Source of the DNA: Gluconobacter roseus NBRC 3990
GTDB lineage: Bacteria; Pseudomonadota; Alphaproteobacteria; Acetobacterales; Acetobacteraceae
Direction of reading: 5' to 3'
Length of the DNA stretch: 64,000 nucleotides
Assembly: GCF_006538885.1 (NCBI RefSeq)
Contig: NZ_BJLY01000005.1
Span: forward strand, 99,092-163,091
Shown here: piece after piece, positions 1 through 9,132 of the stretch
Layout of the letters: each line of letters begins with the position of its first letter
How positions within the stretch are numbered: position 1 is the stretch's first letter
Notes under the pieces: model-generated
The model's database searches: none
Told to the model about the DNA's origin: nothing
What the model saw: the letters and a program-made list of their open reading frames with translations, nothing else
Program-made: the position numbers and the translations under genes

Positions 1-135
1 CATAATGTCGGCCACCTCTACAAGGCCCCTGAGGAAATGGTCGAGCATTACCGCAGCCTCGATCCCTGCAACTGCTTCAACCCCGGCATTGGTCTGGCGA
101 CGAAGAAGCGGAACTGGGTTGCCGAGAGCGTCTGA
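1..135 (+). CDS. dld: D-lactate dehydrogenase (quinone), C-terminal end only
   Basis: Only the last 44 codons lie in the window; the gene continues off the left edge. The frame reads HNVGHLYKAPEEM, then LDPCNCFNPGIG and a basic end with KKRNW, ending in TGA. This matches the C-terminal tail of the FAD-dependent, membrane-associated D-lactate dehydrogenase Dld, where the HNVGHLY and NPGIG stretches are highly conserved. The family oxidises D-lactate to pyruvate and passes electrons to ubiquinone, which fits the oxidative metabolism of acetic acid bacteria. It converges on the copper receptor gene with a 23-base gap. Identity rests on this short tail alone. Confidence 0.8.
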   Translation, partial: HNVGHLYKAPEEMVEHYRSLDPCNCFNPGIGLATKKRNWVAESV

Positions 136-158
136 TGCGCTCCCGGTTTGGCTCTTCG

Positions 159-2303
159 TCAGAATGCGGCGGTCAGGTTCATGTTGAAGGACCGCCCCAT
201 TCCCGGCAACGGCCCCAGAATACCCGTGGCATCGTAATCTCCCAGCGAGAGCCCGCCGAGCGGCAGGTAGTATCGCTGGTTCAGCACATTCGCCAGTTCG
301 GCATTGAGCGTGAAATACCGCCAGCGATAGCTTCCCCCAAGCCCCAGCAGCGCATAGCCCGGCGTGCGGGGCTCGTTGCGCAGCCAGTCCACGGTATCCT
401 TGGACTTCACGAACGTTACTTCCACGCGTCCTGTCCAGTTTTCATACGTTTCGTGCAGCCCGATCACGCCATTCGCCGGCATCTGGTGATACAGCCCCGA
501 ATGTGTCACCAGATCCACGCCGCGCACCCAGTTGATATTTCCGACAAGCTCTCCGCGACCATAGGCCGGCCTGTCCCAAAGACGCACGGACTCTGAGGCG
601 TTGATGCCATAGCTCTGGGCATTGTGGTTGACGAAACCCAGCATCGACAGCCCGTTCGAGAAGCTCCCCAGCCGCCGGACATTAATGTAGTTGTGGGTGT
701 AGGTATAAAACGGCTGGATCTTCAGGTCCCAACGCCGTGTGGTTTCCGGATCGTGCCAGTCCACCGTCACGCTGGCCGTATTGGCAACTTCGGGAGACAG
801 GTCCAGGTTCCCCACATAGCCGTTGCCGTCGCCAAACCAGCCGATCATTCGCGTCGCCATGCTGCCCATACCCCAGGCATAGCGCTCATACAGGTTCGGT
901 GAGCGCGTCTTGCGGGCATAGCCCCCTTCAATGGACAGACTGTCCAGCGGCTTCCACCGCCCCGTTGCCGTGACATCGAAATTAACGTCCGTCCGGCCGC
1001 GTGACGCCTTGTTGAATGTCTCGGCTGCGGCAGCATCCGCCATCGACATCATGCTGCTCCAGGAATAGGGGGCGACCTTCCCCGTATTCATCATCACCAC
1101 ATCATTGCGGAACCCGAGCTGCGTGGAAAAGCGCGGCAGCCACTGCGCATCCCATTCCGCGAAATGCCCCAGCCGGTCCCGATGGCCGTTATTGATGTTA
1201 TGATAGGTGCCAGGCCCCATCATCATGCTTCCCTGCAAAGGCGGCCACCAGTCATTCAGCCCGTTATGATCGAAGGAGCTGCCCAGCTTCAGCGTGTGTT
1301 TCAGCCCGAGCGGAATGGTCGCCTTGATCGCATAGGCCGCCGTCCGCGCATCCGTGTTCATCGGCATACCCGTGGTCGCGCTGTGACCGCCTTTGTCCGA
1401 GAGCATGTCCATGACATGCGTCACCCGCTGCCAGGATCCGCGCACATCCAGCGTGCCCCAGTTGAAGTCGCCCTTGTACTTGCCGTTCACGAAGGTCGAA
1501 CGGTTGTTCGTCATGTCCATATACTGGTTGGGAAAGCCCTCATACGGGATGTCCTGCTGACCGAACGTCAGGGCCAGCAGATGATTGGCTTTCTTCACGC
1601 CCAGCGTCACCGCATGGTTGAAGCTCAGGTAATCCGTGGACCGCACACGCTGACCGTTTCCGCCGGCCTGATAGTCGCTGGCATGGGAATAAGACGCCGT
1701 ATAGCGCAGACTAAACATGTCATTGGCGACCGTCAGGGATCCGGAAGCGCCCGAGCCGCCACCGTTGCTGCGATAATCGCCACGGACATGCCCCGTTACG
1801 AGAATATCGCCTGCCTTGGCGAACAGCGGGTCCTTCCGTTCGATCTCCACGGTGCCGCCGATACTGTCCCCGCCCAGACTGACAGGCGTAATGCCTGCAA
1901 TCGCCACAGCATGCGAAACGCTGTCCGGATCGACATAGGACATGGCCGGGTTCATATGGTTCGGGCAGGCCGCGTCAATCCGCATTCCGTCCACGAGTGT
2001 CGCTACCCGGTCATCGGCCATGCCGTTCAGGACGGGCAGGGCAGAAACTCCCCCTGCGGAATAGGTGCTGTAGCCCAGCGCATGATCCAGAAGATGCGCC
2101 GTATCCGCGCTGGTCGTCCGGGGCTGGCGCATGCCGATGACGCTCAACTGTTCGGCCTTGCCAGCTTCAACCGACACTGGCGGAGAAGCATCATCTTGTG
2201 CAGACGCCTCTGGAAAAGCGCTCAGGGAAAAAGCGATAGCGGCAAGAAGCGTGCAGGCACGGCATGCGCTTCCGCCTTCACGGACGCTGAAGAGAGGGAG
2301 CAT
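159..2303 (-). CDS. TonB-dependent copper receptor (OprC/NosA type)
   Basis: Outer-membrane beta-barrel receptor of about 714 residues. After the signal peptide comes a likely TonB box (EQLSVIG), then a plug domain with the signature of the copper-receptor subfamily: DGMRIDAACPNHMNPAMSY. The barrel follows and ends in the aromatic residue F. The extracellular parts are rich in Met and His (MPMNTD, SSMMSMAD, MMGPG), as expected for copper binding. The start at 2303 (MLPLFSV) has GAGG nine bases upstream; an in-frame ATG at 2339 is possible. A His-rich DUF2946-type gene lies just upstream on the same strand and is probably co-transcribed. Energy would come from a TonB complex such as the one at 37-41 kb. 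Confidence 0.87.
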   Translation of the reverse strand: MLPLFSVREGGSACRACTLLAAIAFSLSAFPEASAQDDASPPVSVEAGKAEQLSVIGMRQPRTTSADTAHLLDHALGYSTYSAGGVSALPVLNGMADDRVATLVDGMRIDAACPNHMNPAMSYVDPDSVSHAVAIAGITPVSLGGDSIGGTVEIERKDPLFAKAGDILVTGHVRGDYRSNGGGSGASGSLTVANDMFSLRYTASYSHASDYQAGGNGQRVRSTDYLSFNHAVTLGVKKANHLLALTFGQQDIPYEGFPNQYMDMTNNRSTFVNGKYKGDFNWGTLDVRGSWQRVTHVMDMLSDKGGHSATTGMPMNTDARTAAYAIKATIPLGLKHTLKLGSSFDHNGLNDWWPPLQGSMMMGPGTYHNINNGHRDRLGHFAEWDAQWLPRFSTQLGFRNDVVMMNTGKVAPYSWSSMMSMADAAAAETFNKASRGRTDVNFDVTATGRWKPLDSLSIEGGYARKTRSPNLYERYAWGMGSMATRMIGWFGDGNGYVGNLDLSPEVANTASVTVDWHDPETTRRWDLKIQPFYTYTHNYINVRRLGSFSNGLSMLGFVNHNAQSYGINASESVRLWDRPAYGRGELVGNINWVRGVDLVTHSGLYHQMPANGVIGLHETYENWTGRVEVTFVKSKDTVDWLRNEPRTPGYALLGLGGSYRWRYFTLNAELANVLNQRYYLPLGGLSLGDYDATGILGPLPGMGRSFNMNLTAAF

Positions 2304-2418
2304 GATCCACATCCTCGACTGGTCTGAAAACCCAGTCACGGCGGATCACGCCCTGAAAACCCGCTTCAGAAAAGCAGATCGCAGAACCCTTCATCCTCCG
2401 CCATGACCACGATGGAGT

Positions 2419-2841
2419 TCAGATGAGGCAGGGAGGACCTCGGGAAGGGGGAAGCAGACGCTGGATCGCCGGCGGCGCACGTGGCGCGCCCGGTTTCTGC
2501 CGGATCCGGCGTCCGACGGTTCCACAACCCGGCATGACAGGCAGGCTGGCAAGAATAACCGCCAGAAGCTGCAACAGAGGGCAGAGCGGGCAACTGCCAT
2601 CATGGGAATGGTGGTGAGAATGATGCCCGGCCATCATGCCCGGCATTGGTGCCGCCATCACTGCGGGTGACGGTGCAATGTCGATTCCCGTCAGGCGCTC
2701 GATCGTCGCCCGCGGGCTTTCTTCGGGATAGGCACATCCCTGAAGGACAAGCTGCCCTAGAAATCCCAGCAATACCGCGACGATGACCGCAAGCGCACAG
2801 GCGCGGGACCGTCGGGTTGAAGGGAAAGGAAGGGCAGACAT
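2419..2841 (-). CDS. Small His-rich membrane or exported protein, DUF2946-like
   Basis: About 140 residues. A basic N-terminus leads into a hydrophobic segment (LAVIVAVLLGFLGQ), then a Met/His-rich stretch (MPGMMAGHHSHHHSHDG), a CPLCPLL motif, a second hydrophobic segment and a basic, proline-rich tail. Short proteins with one or two membrane segments, a His cluster and a CPxC motif are typical of DUF2946 and are often found beside TonB-dependent copper receptors. The likely role is binding or handling copper in the envelope; this is inference. The start at 2841 (MSALPF) is chosen because the helix follows closely. A GTG at 2868 in the same frame would add nine residues. Confidence 0.65.
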   Translation of the reverse strand: MSALPFPSTRRSRACALAVIVAVLLGFLGQLVLQGCAYPEESPRATIERLTGIDIAPSPAVMAAPMPGMMAGHHSHHHSHDGSCPLCPLLQLLAVILASLPVMPGCGTVGRRIRQKPGAPRAPPAIQRLLPPSRGPPCLI

Positions 2842-2933
2842 GATGCCCGCATCTGGCGCCCGCGCCACGGGCCGGTCAAGGGAGCAGAATACGGCCCATC
2901 CCTATATTTCCGCCGGTTTTCAGCTGATGACGA

Positions 2934-3824
2934 TTAGTGCAGCGGCTTCTGCCGACCCGTCAGGACATTCCCGGCCGAAGCCGCGGCAATGCACAGCACG
3001 CCCATCCAGCGCATGATGGACAGCGCCTCATGCAGGAAAATGAATCCTGAAAGGGCACCAAGCATCGGCTCCATGCTCAGCAAGATCCCCAGATCACGCG
3101 GGCTCAGGTTCCGCATGGCCATCATGTCCAGGATATAAGGCACCGCCGAGGACAGGACCGCAACGCTCAGCGCGGCACCGCCCTGCCAGGGATGGGCCAG
3201 AACCGTCGGGATCGTCGGGATCAGGCAGGGCAGCAGGATGATCGCCGCCGTGCTCATGCCCAGAGTGGTCGCAACGGGCGCAGGAAACATCCTGCCCATC
3301 CGTGTGCCCGTCAGGATATAGACCACCCAGCCGCACCCGCTTAGAAGAGCTGCCGCTACGCCGAACAGGTTGAGCGATGACAGGCCGACCGTCGCGCCTT
3401 CCGGCCGCAGCAGCAGAAAGAGCCCCAGAACCACAAGCCCGGCCCAGCACAGATCCAGCCATCGGCGGGACCCGACCAGTGCCAGCGTCAGAGGACCTGT
3501 GAACTCAAGGGCGACAACAACGCCGAGCGGCAGCCGGACAAGCGCCACATAAAAACAGAAGTTCATGACCGCAACAGATGCGCCATAGGGCAGCAGCAGC
3601 TTCACGCGCTCGACCGTCAGGGTCCCCCGCGTTGGTCGCCAAATGGACAGCAGGATCACGGCCGCCAGACACACGCGCAGCCCCACCATGCCGGTCGGAC
3701 CGAACAGGGGAAACAGCCCCTTTGCCAGCGTTGCGCCGATCTGAAAGGAGGAGATCCCTCCAATCAGACATCCGACGGCCTTGAGCTGGCTATGAGACTC
3801 CGTGGTACTGGCCGGTGACGACAC
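2934..3824 (-). CDS. rhtA: DMT-superfamily exporter, RhtA-like (threonine/homoserine efflux family)
   Basis: Inner-membrane protein of 296 residues with about ten hydrophobic segments in two EamA repeats. The N-terminal part (GGISSFQIGATLAKGLFPLFGP, with GLR and R-P-T-R after it) is very like the start of E. coli RhtA, which exports threonine, homoserine and some analogues. The C-terminal repeat contains LSMEPMLGALSGFIFLHE, the usual EamA ending. The gene starts two bases after the parE stop on the same strand, so it is probably co-transcribed behind parE. Family assignment is firm; the substrate is inferred. Confidence 0.8.
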   Translation of the reverse strand: MSSPASTTESHSQLKAVGCLIGGISSFQIGATLAKGLFPLFGPTGMVGLRVCLAAVILLSIWRPTRGTLTVERVKLLLPYGASVAVMNFCFYVALVRLPLGVVVALEFTGPLTLALVGSRRWLDLCWAGLVVLGLFLLLRPEGATVGLSSLNLFGVAAALLSGCGWVVYILTGTRMGRMFPAPVATTLGMSTAAIILLPCLIPTIPTVLAHPWQGGAALSVAVLSSAVPYILDMMAMRNLSPRDLGILLSMEPMLGALSGFIFLHEALSIMRWMGVLCIAAASAGNVLTGRQKPLH

Positions 3825-3826
3825 GC

Positions 3827-5842
3827 TCAGACGTCGAGCTCGTCAACGGACCGGGCATGTTCCTGAATGAAGCGGAAACGCAGCTCCGGCTTGCGGCCCA
3901 TGAGGCTTTCGACACGCTCGCTGGTTGCCAGACGGTCTTCGGCCGGGGTGATGACCCGCAGAAGCGTACGCCGGGCCGGATCCATGGTCGTTTCCTTGAG
4001 ATCCTTCACCGGCATCTCACCCAGACCCTTGAACCGGGAGACCTCGACCTTCGCATTCGGCTTGAAATCGGCCTTGATGCGCCGGACACGGTCCTGATCG
4101 TCCATCGCATAGACCGTCTTGGGTCCATGCGTGATGCGATAGAGCGGCGGCTGCGCCAGATGCAGATGTCCGTGACGGATCAGTTCCGGCATCTCGCGAT
4201 AGAAGAACGTCATCAGAAGCGAGGCAATATGCGCCCCGTCCACGTCGGCATCCGTCATGATGATGACGCGCCCGTAGCGCAGGCGGCTGATGTCGAAAGA
4301 CGCTCCGATGCCGCAACCCAGAGCTTCCGTCAGATCGCGGAGTTCCTGATTGGCCCGTAACTTGTCCGTTGTCGCGGAGGCCACGTTGAGGATCTTCCCC
4401 CGCAGCGGCAGTACGGCCTGCGTCTCACGGTCACGGGCCTGACGTGCCGAACCACCGGCCGATTCGCCCTCCACCAGGAACAGTTCCGTTTCCGCCGCAT
4501 TTTCGCGCGTGCAATCCGTCAGCTTGCCCGGCAGACGCAGCTTGCGCGTCGCGCTCTTGCGGGCCGTGTCCTTGACCTCACGGCGGCGCAGGCGCTCTTC
4601 CGCCCGCTCCACCATGAACGCCAGCAGGGTGTCAGCTTGCTGCGGATTGCCGCCCAGCCAGTGATCCACACGGTCACGCAGTGCGCCTTCGACCAGCCGT
4701 GAAGCCTCCTGAGAGGTCAGCTTGTCCTTGGTCTGGCCCTGGAACTGTGGATCGCGGATAAAGACCGACAGTTTGGCGGCCACGGAACCAAGCACGTCCT
4801 CGGCCGAAATCGCTGCGGCCCGTTTGACCTTGCGCTGGTCGCCCCAGGCGCGAAGTCCCTTGACCAACGCCGCCCGGAACCCGGCCTCATGCGTGCCACC
4901 CTGCGGCGTGGGAATCGTGTTGCAGAACGACGACAGCGAGGCCGTACCGCTCTCAAGGAAAGCCACCGCCCATTCCACGCGGCCACCCGTACGGCCGTCT
5001 GCCGCAATCGGCAGTTCGACGTCACCAGCCCAGATCGGCGTCAGCAGATCCGGATCAGGCCCGAGTTCTGCCGAAAGGGCGTCTTCCAGACCGTTGGGGA
5101 ACTGGATGGTGGCCTCGACCGGCGTCTCGTCTCCGGCCTTGATGAGGGAGGGCTCGCACTTCCACTGGATCGTCACCCCCCGGAACAGCGCGGCCTTGGA
5201 GCAGCACATCCGGTAGAGGCGCGCAGGGGAGAAATGATGATTGCCGAAGATTTCCGGATCGGGCGTGAAACGCACCGTCGTGCCGCGGCGGTTGGGCGCA
5301 TTGCCAACTTCCGCCAGCGGCGCCAGCGAGACACCGCGCACGAAGTCCTGCCGGTACAGCGTACGGTCCCGCGCGACCTCGACTTCCAGCTTCTCGGACA
5401 GCGCATTGACGACCGAACTTCCGACGCCATGCAGGCCGCCGGAGGTGTCATAGGCCTTGCCGGAGAACTTTCCGCCCGCATGCAGCGTGGTGAAAATCAC
5501 TTCAAGCGCGGATTTCTTGGGAAATTTCGGATGGGGATCGGTCGGAATACCACGGCCATTGTCGCGCACCATGAGCGTGCGCGGGCCTTCCAGCCGGACG
5601 TCGATGGTCGTGGCGTGCCCGGCCACTGCCTCATCCATCGCGTTATCAAGGATTTCGGAGGCCAGATGATGATACGCGGTATCATCCGTGCCGCCGATAT
5701 ACATGCCCGGACGGCGCCGGACGGGCTCAAGCCCTTCCAGCACCTCGATGTCGTGGGCGCCATATTCCGTGTCGACCGTCCCCTTGCGGGTACCGCCGGC
5801 CCGGGTTTTGCCTGTCTTTCCTGACTCGAACAGATCGCTCAT
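3827..5842 (-). CDS. parE: DNA topoisomerase IV subunit B
   Basis: 671 residues, a normal length for ParE. The N-terminal GHKL ATPase shows EILDNAMDEA, DNGRGIP and GGLHGVGSSVVNALS; the TOPRIM part shows LFLVEGESAGGSA and the metal-binding DADVDGAHI. ParE hydrolyses ATP to drive strand passage by ParC, separating daughter chromosomes in the cytoplasm. The protein lacks the large insert seen in proteobacterial GyrB, which supports ParE over GyrB. parC is not in the window. An RhtA-like gene follows immediately downstream. Confidence 0.95.
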   Translation of the reverse strand: MSDLFESGKTGKTRAGGTRKGTVDTEYGAHDIEVLEGLEPVRRRPGMYIGGTDDTAYHHLASEILDNAMDEAVAGHATTIDVRLEGPRTLMVRDNGRGIPTDPHPKFPKKSALEVIFTTLHAGGKFSGKAYDTSGGLHGVGSSVVNALSEKLEVEVARDRTLYRQDFVRGVSLAPLAEVGNAPNRRGTTVRFTPDPEIFGNHHFSPARLYRMCCSKAALFRGVTIQWKCEPSLIKAGDETPVEATIQFPNGLEDALSAELGPDPDLLTPIWAGDVELPIAADGRTGGRVEWAVAFLESGTASLSSFCNTIPTPQGGTHEAGFRAALVKGLRAWGDQRKVKRAAAISAEDVLGSVAAKLSVFIRDPQFQGQTKDKLTSQEASRLVEGALRDRVDHWLGGNPQQADTLLAFMVERAEERLRRREVKDTARKSATRKLRLPGKLTDCTRENAAETELFLVEGESAGGSARQARDRETQAVLPLRGKILNVASATTDKLRANQELRDLTEALGCGIGASFDISRLRYGRVIIMTDADVDGAHIASLLMTFFYREMPELIRHGHLHLAQPPLYRITHGPKTVYAMDDQDRVRRIKADFKPNAKVEVSRFKGLGEMPVKDLKETTMDPARRTLLRVITPAEDRLATSERVESLMGRKPELRFRFIQEHARSVDELDV

Positions 5843-5909
5843 GTCTGCGTTGTCGCCGTCCCGTCACGGAACGTCAAGCGAACGCTTCGCAACAGGATCA
5901 GAGAGTGGC

Positions 5910-6470
5910 TCAGGCGCGGTTCGTGCGACGGGTGGTGGCCCGCTTCGTTACGCCCTTGCGGGAGTGGCGGTCCACCGTGGCCGGGGCTTCGCAGCTCTCA
6001 TAGGAGGCCGGCTGGGCCACGTCCTTGGCTTCAGCGTAATGCGCCAGGTCGGACGCGGTTTCCAGCGCGTCGATCTCATCGAACATGGCTTCGCGCTGCT
6101 GGCAGAAAACCGTGCCGGATTTCAGACCACCCAGCGACTGGATGTCGGCAAGCTGCGTGATGTAGTCGTCATGCTCGACCTGGGCGCGACGGCCATAGGT
6201 CGTGCGGAAATAGCTGTTCAGACGCTCATCGGCGCTCAGCAGGGCCGGGCGGAACTTGCCGACGAAGGCATTGTAACGCTCCTGCGCCTTGCAGGACAGC
6301 GCCGTCACCATCAGCTCGGATTTCAGGCCGGCCACATCGAAAGCTTCGTGAGCGGGCGAATTGCCACAATCCGCAGCACGGGCGGACAGGGGATGAACGG
6401 CAGCAAGCGTAGCGCAGGAAAGCCCGACAGCAAGCAGGCTCTTGAAGGAACGACGAAAGATCGACGGCAT
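5910..6470 (-). CDS. Secreted protein of unknown function
   Basis: 186 residues starting MPSIFRRSFKSLLAVG, a clear Sec signal peptide with likely cleavage after SARA, so the mature protein begins near ADCGNSPAHEAF. It has several cysteines, a mostly helical, charged middle, and a very basic tail (KGVTKRATTRRTNRA). The start at 6470 is favoured because GGAG lies seven bases upstream; the frame stays open 150 bases further back but that part does not look coding. I do not recognise a domain. The mature protein would be periplasmic. It is divergent from a lipoprotein gene. Confidence 0.7.
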   Translation of the reverse strand: MPSIFRRSFKSLLAVGLSCATLAAVHPLSARAADCGNSPAHEAFDVAGLKSELMVTALSCKAQERYNAFVGKFRPALLSADERLNSYFRTTYGRRAQVEHDDYITQLADIQSLGGLKSGTVFCQQREAMFDEIDALETASDLAHYAEAKDVAQPASYESCEAPATVDRHSRKGVTKRATTRRTNRA

Positions 6471-6782
6471 TGACAGACTCCACAAGACCGGATCGACCGG
6501 CCACAACCACTGGAACAGACTACCCGCGGTCGACCCCCTGCGAAAGCTGATTCTGCGTCTGAGGAACGTGCGGCAAGCCCTTAATCCGAAACATGATTTC
6601 GTGGCAGAAAATGGGCGCATACCCTCTCAACACCAATTTATCCGCCATCAGGCATAAAATACCGTCAAAATGGCCGCTGTCCCTTCACGCAGTCTTTCGC
6701 CCCGTGCTGTCCTGTTCTACATCCGAACGTCTGTCCGCCGTGAAAACGCGGCATGTCCAGTCACGATGCGTTGGAGTTGACC
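6471..6782. other. Intergenic region between divergent envelope-protein genes
   Basis: These 312 bases separate the divergent secreted protein (minus) and lipoprotein (plus) genes and must hold both promoters. I find no convincing sigma-70 pair, RNA gene or repeat. A partial palindrome around ACCGGATCGACCGG lies close to the minus-strand start, and an AT-richer stretch (TTTATCC to TAAAAT) sits near 6640-6660. Confidence 0.5.
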
Positions 6783-7328
6783 GTGCGTCTGCGAGGTTCT
6801 GCCATTACCCTGGGTTCGGCACTTGCCGTATCCCTGCTTCTCTCCGGTTGTGCCCAGCAGCCGATCGTCCAGCGTTCCGTGGCTCCGAATCCCTTCGGCT
6901 ACCAGCGGACCTCCGCTGTCTGTCACGTCTCCGCCGTCAAGAAGGCCGCTGACGGGACAATGAGTGTCGACATGACGGTCCGCAGCGATGACGGACTGTG
7001 CTCCATCGCCATCCAGAAGCCGATGGGTGGTAACTATGCCTCCTTCGGCGTCAGCCCGGCGCCGACACACGGCAAGGCCTTCCTCTATAATTACGATGGC
7101 AAGACCTACGTGGATTACACGCCGGCTACGGCCTATGCCGGAACGGATTCGTTCACGGCCGAGCTGATCCCTGGTGGTGGCCAGAAGCGTGAACACCTGA
7201 CGATCCACGCCACGGTCGATGCAACAGGGGTTGTCGTTCCGAAGCCGCCTGCCGTTGTCGCCCCGGCACCGACCAAGACGACCGCCAAGAAGGCGACTGT
7301 CCGTCACACGGTGCGCCGCAAGAAATAA
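6783..7328 (+). CDS. Putative lipoprotein with Lys/Thr-rich tail
   Basis: 181 residues. A hydrophobic N-terminus ends in a lipobox, LLLSGC, so the mature protein should start at a lipidated Cys in the envelope. The middle region (FLYNYDGKTYVDYTPATAYAG) looks like a small beta-rich domain, and the C-terminus is basic and repetitive (KTTAKKATVRHTVRRKK), which could interact with peptidoglycan or nucleic acid. The GTG start at 6783 is chosen because GGAG lies six bases upstream and the signal sequence then has normal length; an ATG 30 bases earlier is less likely. No specific function recognised. Confidence 0.72.
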   Translation: MRLRGSAITLGSALAVSLLLSGCAQQPIVQRSVAPNPFGYQRTSAVCHVSAVKKAADGTMSVDMTVRSDDGLCSIAIQKPMGGNYASFGVSPAPTHGKAFLYNYDGKTYVDYTPATAYAGTDSFTAELIPGGGQKREHLTIHATVDATGVVVPKPPAVVAPAPTKTTAKKATVRHTVRRKK

Positions 7329-7352
7329 GCGTTCATCCCGCTAGATGGATCC

Positions 7353-7386
7353 AAAAGGGCGGAGAGAGACCTCTCCGCCCTTTTTT
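7353..7386 (+). terminator. Rho-independent terminator
   Basis: A perfect 14-bp stem, AAAAGGGCGGAGAG with CTCTCCGCCCTTTT around an AGAC loop, followed by further T residues. It sits 24 bases after the lipoprotein stop. Because of the flanking A and T runs it could also end transcripts coming from the minus-strand ompA gene. Confidence 0.9.
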
Positions 7387-7460
7387 CATGCCCGACAGAT
7401 ATAAAAAAACCGGCAGTCTCACAGGAGACCGCCGGCTGACCGGATCGCGGATAGAACGCC

Positions 7461-8615
7461 CTACTTGAAGTCGATTTCCACCCGGCGGTTCTGGGGCTCG
7501 CGGGTGTTGGGACCGGTAACCACCAGCGGGTGGCTCTCGCCAAAGCCCTGCGTCGTGATCAGCCCGGCTGCCACACCATCACGCACCAGCTCTTCCTTGA
7601 CCGTGTTCGCACGACGCTGCGAGAGCGCCATGTTGTAGGCCTCGCCACGGTGTCCCGGATGGGCAGCCGACGTGTCGGTATAACCGCTGACTTCGATATG
7701 CGTGACCTGCACGGATGTGGAATTGCGTGCCGCAGCAGCCACCACAGCCTTGGCACGGGCGCTCAGCTCAGCAGAATCCCAGTCGAAGAACACCAGATAG
7801 GTGCGGGTGGGGGCCGGGGCAGGGATTGGCATGGGAGCTGCAACCGGCTTCGGCGGCGGGGGCGCCGGATTGAACTCGTAGCGCAGCCCCAGCATCAGCG
7901 AATGATTGAAGTCCGTTCTGGTATCGCGGTTGCCACTGGAAACCCCGAATTCCTTAGTCTTGTCCCAGCCACCATAGATACCGGTCGCCGTGGCATGATG
8001 CCCGTTCGGGCCCATCAGCGTGTAGAACCGGTATTCCGCCGTGGCCGAAAGACCCACGACCCAGGGAACAGGGAAGGACAGGCCGAAGATGCCCTGATAG
8101 GCAAAGTTCCCGGTCGTGCCGCCCACATGCTGGTCAAAGGCGCCGTTCGGAGCATGAACATAGGTGTTCATCGCCTGCCAGCCATAGCCGATACCGGCAC
8201 CAAAATATGGGAAGACCCAGGACTTGCCGATATCCATGTCGAACAGGGCATTGGCCATGACGCCATAACCCTGCTGACGGCCACCAACGGAAGACGGGAA
8301 GGTGCTGGAGCGGAACTGCTGCAGACGATTGTTGCGGTAATTGCCCTCAACTTCGACCCGGAAACCATTTCCAAGCCCATAGCCCAGGCTGCCAATACCG
8401 GTTACGCCGGCTTGGTAGTGGTCACGACCGCTCGGAAAAACAGGGGACAGGCGTGCGGTCTGGTCCTGATTGAAGCTCGCACCGCCTTCACCTGCAACAT
8501 ACAGGCCTTTGACGGGCTGTGCGGTTGCGGCACCCATGACGAGCATCGAAACGCCTGCAGTGAACCCGGCGCGGGTAAGCCAGGTCCTGACAACGGATCG
8601 TTGCGTCATGTCCAT
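7461..8615 (-). CDS. OmpA-family outer-membrane protein
   Basis: 384 residues: a signal peptide ending near GAATAQP, an N-terminal eight-strand barrel of the OmpA/porin type (about residues 25-255) with many aromatic strands, a Pro/Ala linker (PAPPPPKPVAAP), then a C-terminal OmpA-like peptidoglycan-binding domain. The last shows the classic GYTDTSA, LSQRRANTV and NRRVEI motifs. The protein should anchor the outer membrane to the cell wall. The start at 8615 has GGAG just upstream; the ATG at 8609 is an alternative. The gene lies downstream of a DUF1491 gene after a 150-base gap that probably contains its own promoter. Confidence 0.88.
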   Translation of the reverse strand: MDMTQRSVVRTWLTRAGFTAGVSMLVMGAATAQPVKGLYVAGEGGASFNQDQTARLSPVFPSGRDHYQAGVTGIGSLGYGLGNGFRVEVEGNYRNNRLQQFRSSTFPSSVGGRQQGYGVMANALFDMDIGKSWVFPYFGAGIGYGWQAMNTYVHAPNGAFDQHVGGTTGNFAYQGIFGLSFPVPWVVGLSATAEYRFYTLMGPNGHHATATGIYGGWDKTKEFGVSSGNRDTRTDFNHSLMLGLRYEFNPAPPPPKPVAAPMPIPAPAPTRTYLVFFDWDSAELSARAKAVVAAAARNSTSVQVTHIEVSGYTDTSAAHPGHRGEAYNMALSQRRANTVKEELVRDGVAAGLITTQGFGESHPLVVTGPNTREPQNRRVEIDFK

Positions 8616-8765
8616 TTCTCTCCAACCAGCCAAATCTGCCAACCTTATCTGTGTGTGTTCTTGCCGAAAGCTCGGACGATGGCAACGCATCACACAGCAC
8701 AATGCCGCATCATGCGGTTTTCTTTATGGCAGGTTCGCCATGTGCTGTGTCTTCCCTCCCACAGT

Positions 8766-9107
8766 TTATGCCTCTTCGTCCAGATCGAGGCGCCGTGATC
8801 CGAGCGTCCGCTCCACAGGCTGGGAGACATCCCGCATCTCCAGTTCGATGATCCACAGGTCCGGGTCATATTTCTTCTGGCGCTCCAGATAGGCGTCCAC
8901 GCTGGCCGGATCGTGGGCGTCCACGCGGGCCCAGTCGGAGCCGTCTTCCCGCAGGACACCGAGTCCCCCCGAACGGTCGGTCAGGACGATCAGAACCGCA
9001 CCGGCATCTTCGTCACCTTTCTTCAGGACCATGGCAGACGTGCCGTCCGAGGAAATACGGCGCAGGACGGCCCGTACCCAGAGTCCCGTTTTCAATCGTG
9101 CGCCCAT
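8766..9107 (-). CDS. DUF1491 family protein
   Basis: 113 residues, soluble, no signal peptide. The start MGARLKTGLWVRAVLRR and the later GDEDAGAVLIVLTDR, WARV and LWIIELE fit the DUF1491 family, which is conserved in alphaproteobacteria and of unknown function. It starts 25 bases after the stop of an S41 protease gene on the same strand, so the two are probably co-transcribed. Confidence 0.8.
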   Translation of the reverse strand: MGARLKTGLWVRAVLRRISSDGTSAMVLKKGDEDAGAVLIVLTDRSGGLGVLREDGSDWARVDAHDPASVDAYLERQKKYDPDLWIIELEMRDVSQPVERTLGSRRLDLDEEA

Positions 9108-9132
9108 GACTGTTTCCGTTCATCCTGCAAGG

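Noticed and set aside
1164..2327. 387-codon open frame antisense to the copper receptor
   Set aside because: Antisense mirror of a TonB-dependent receptor with clear family motifs.
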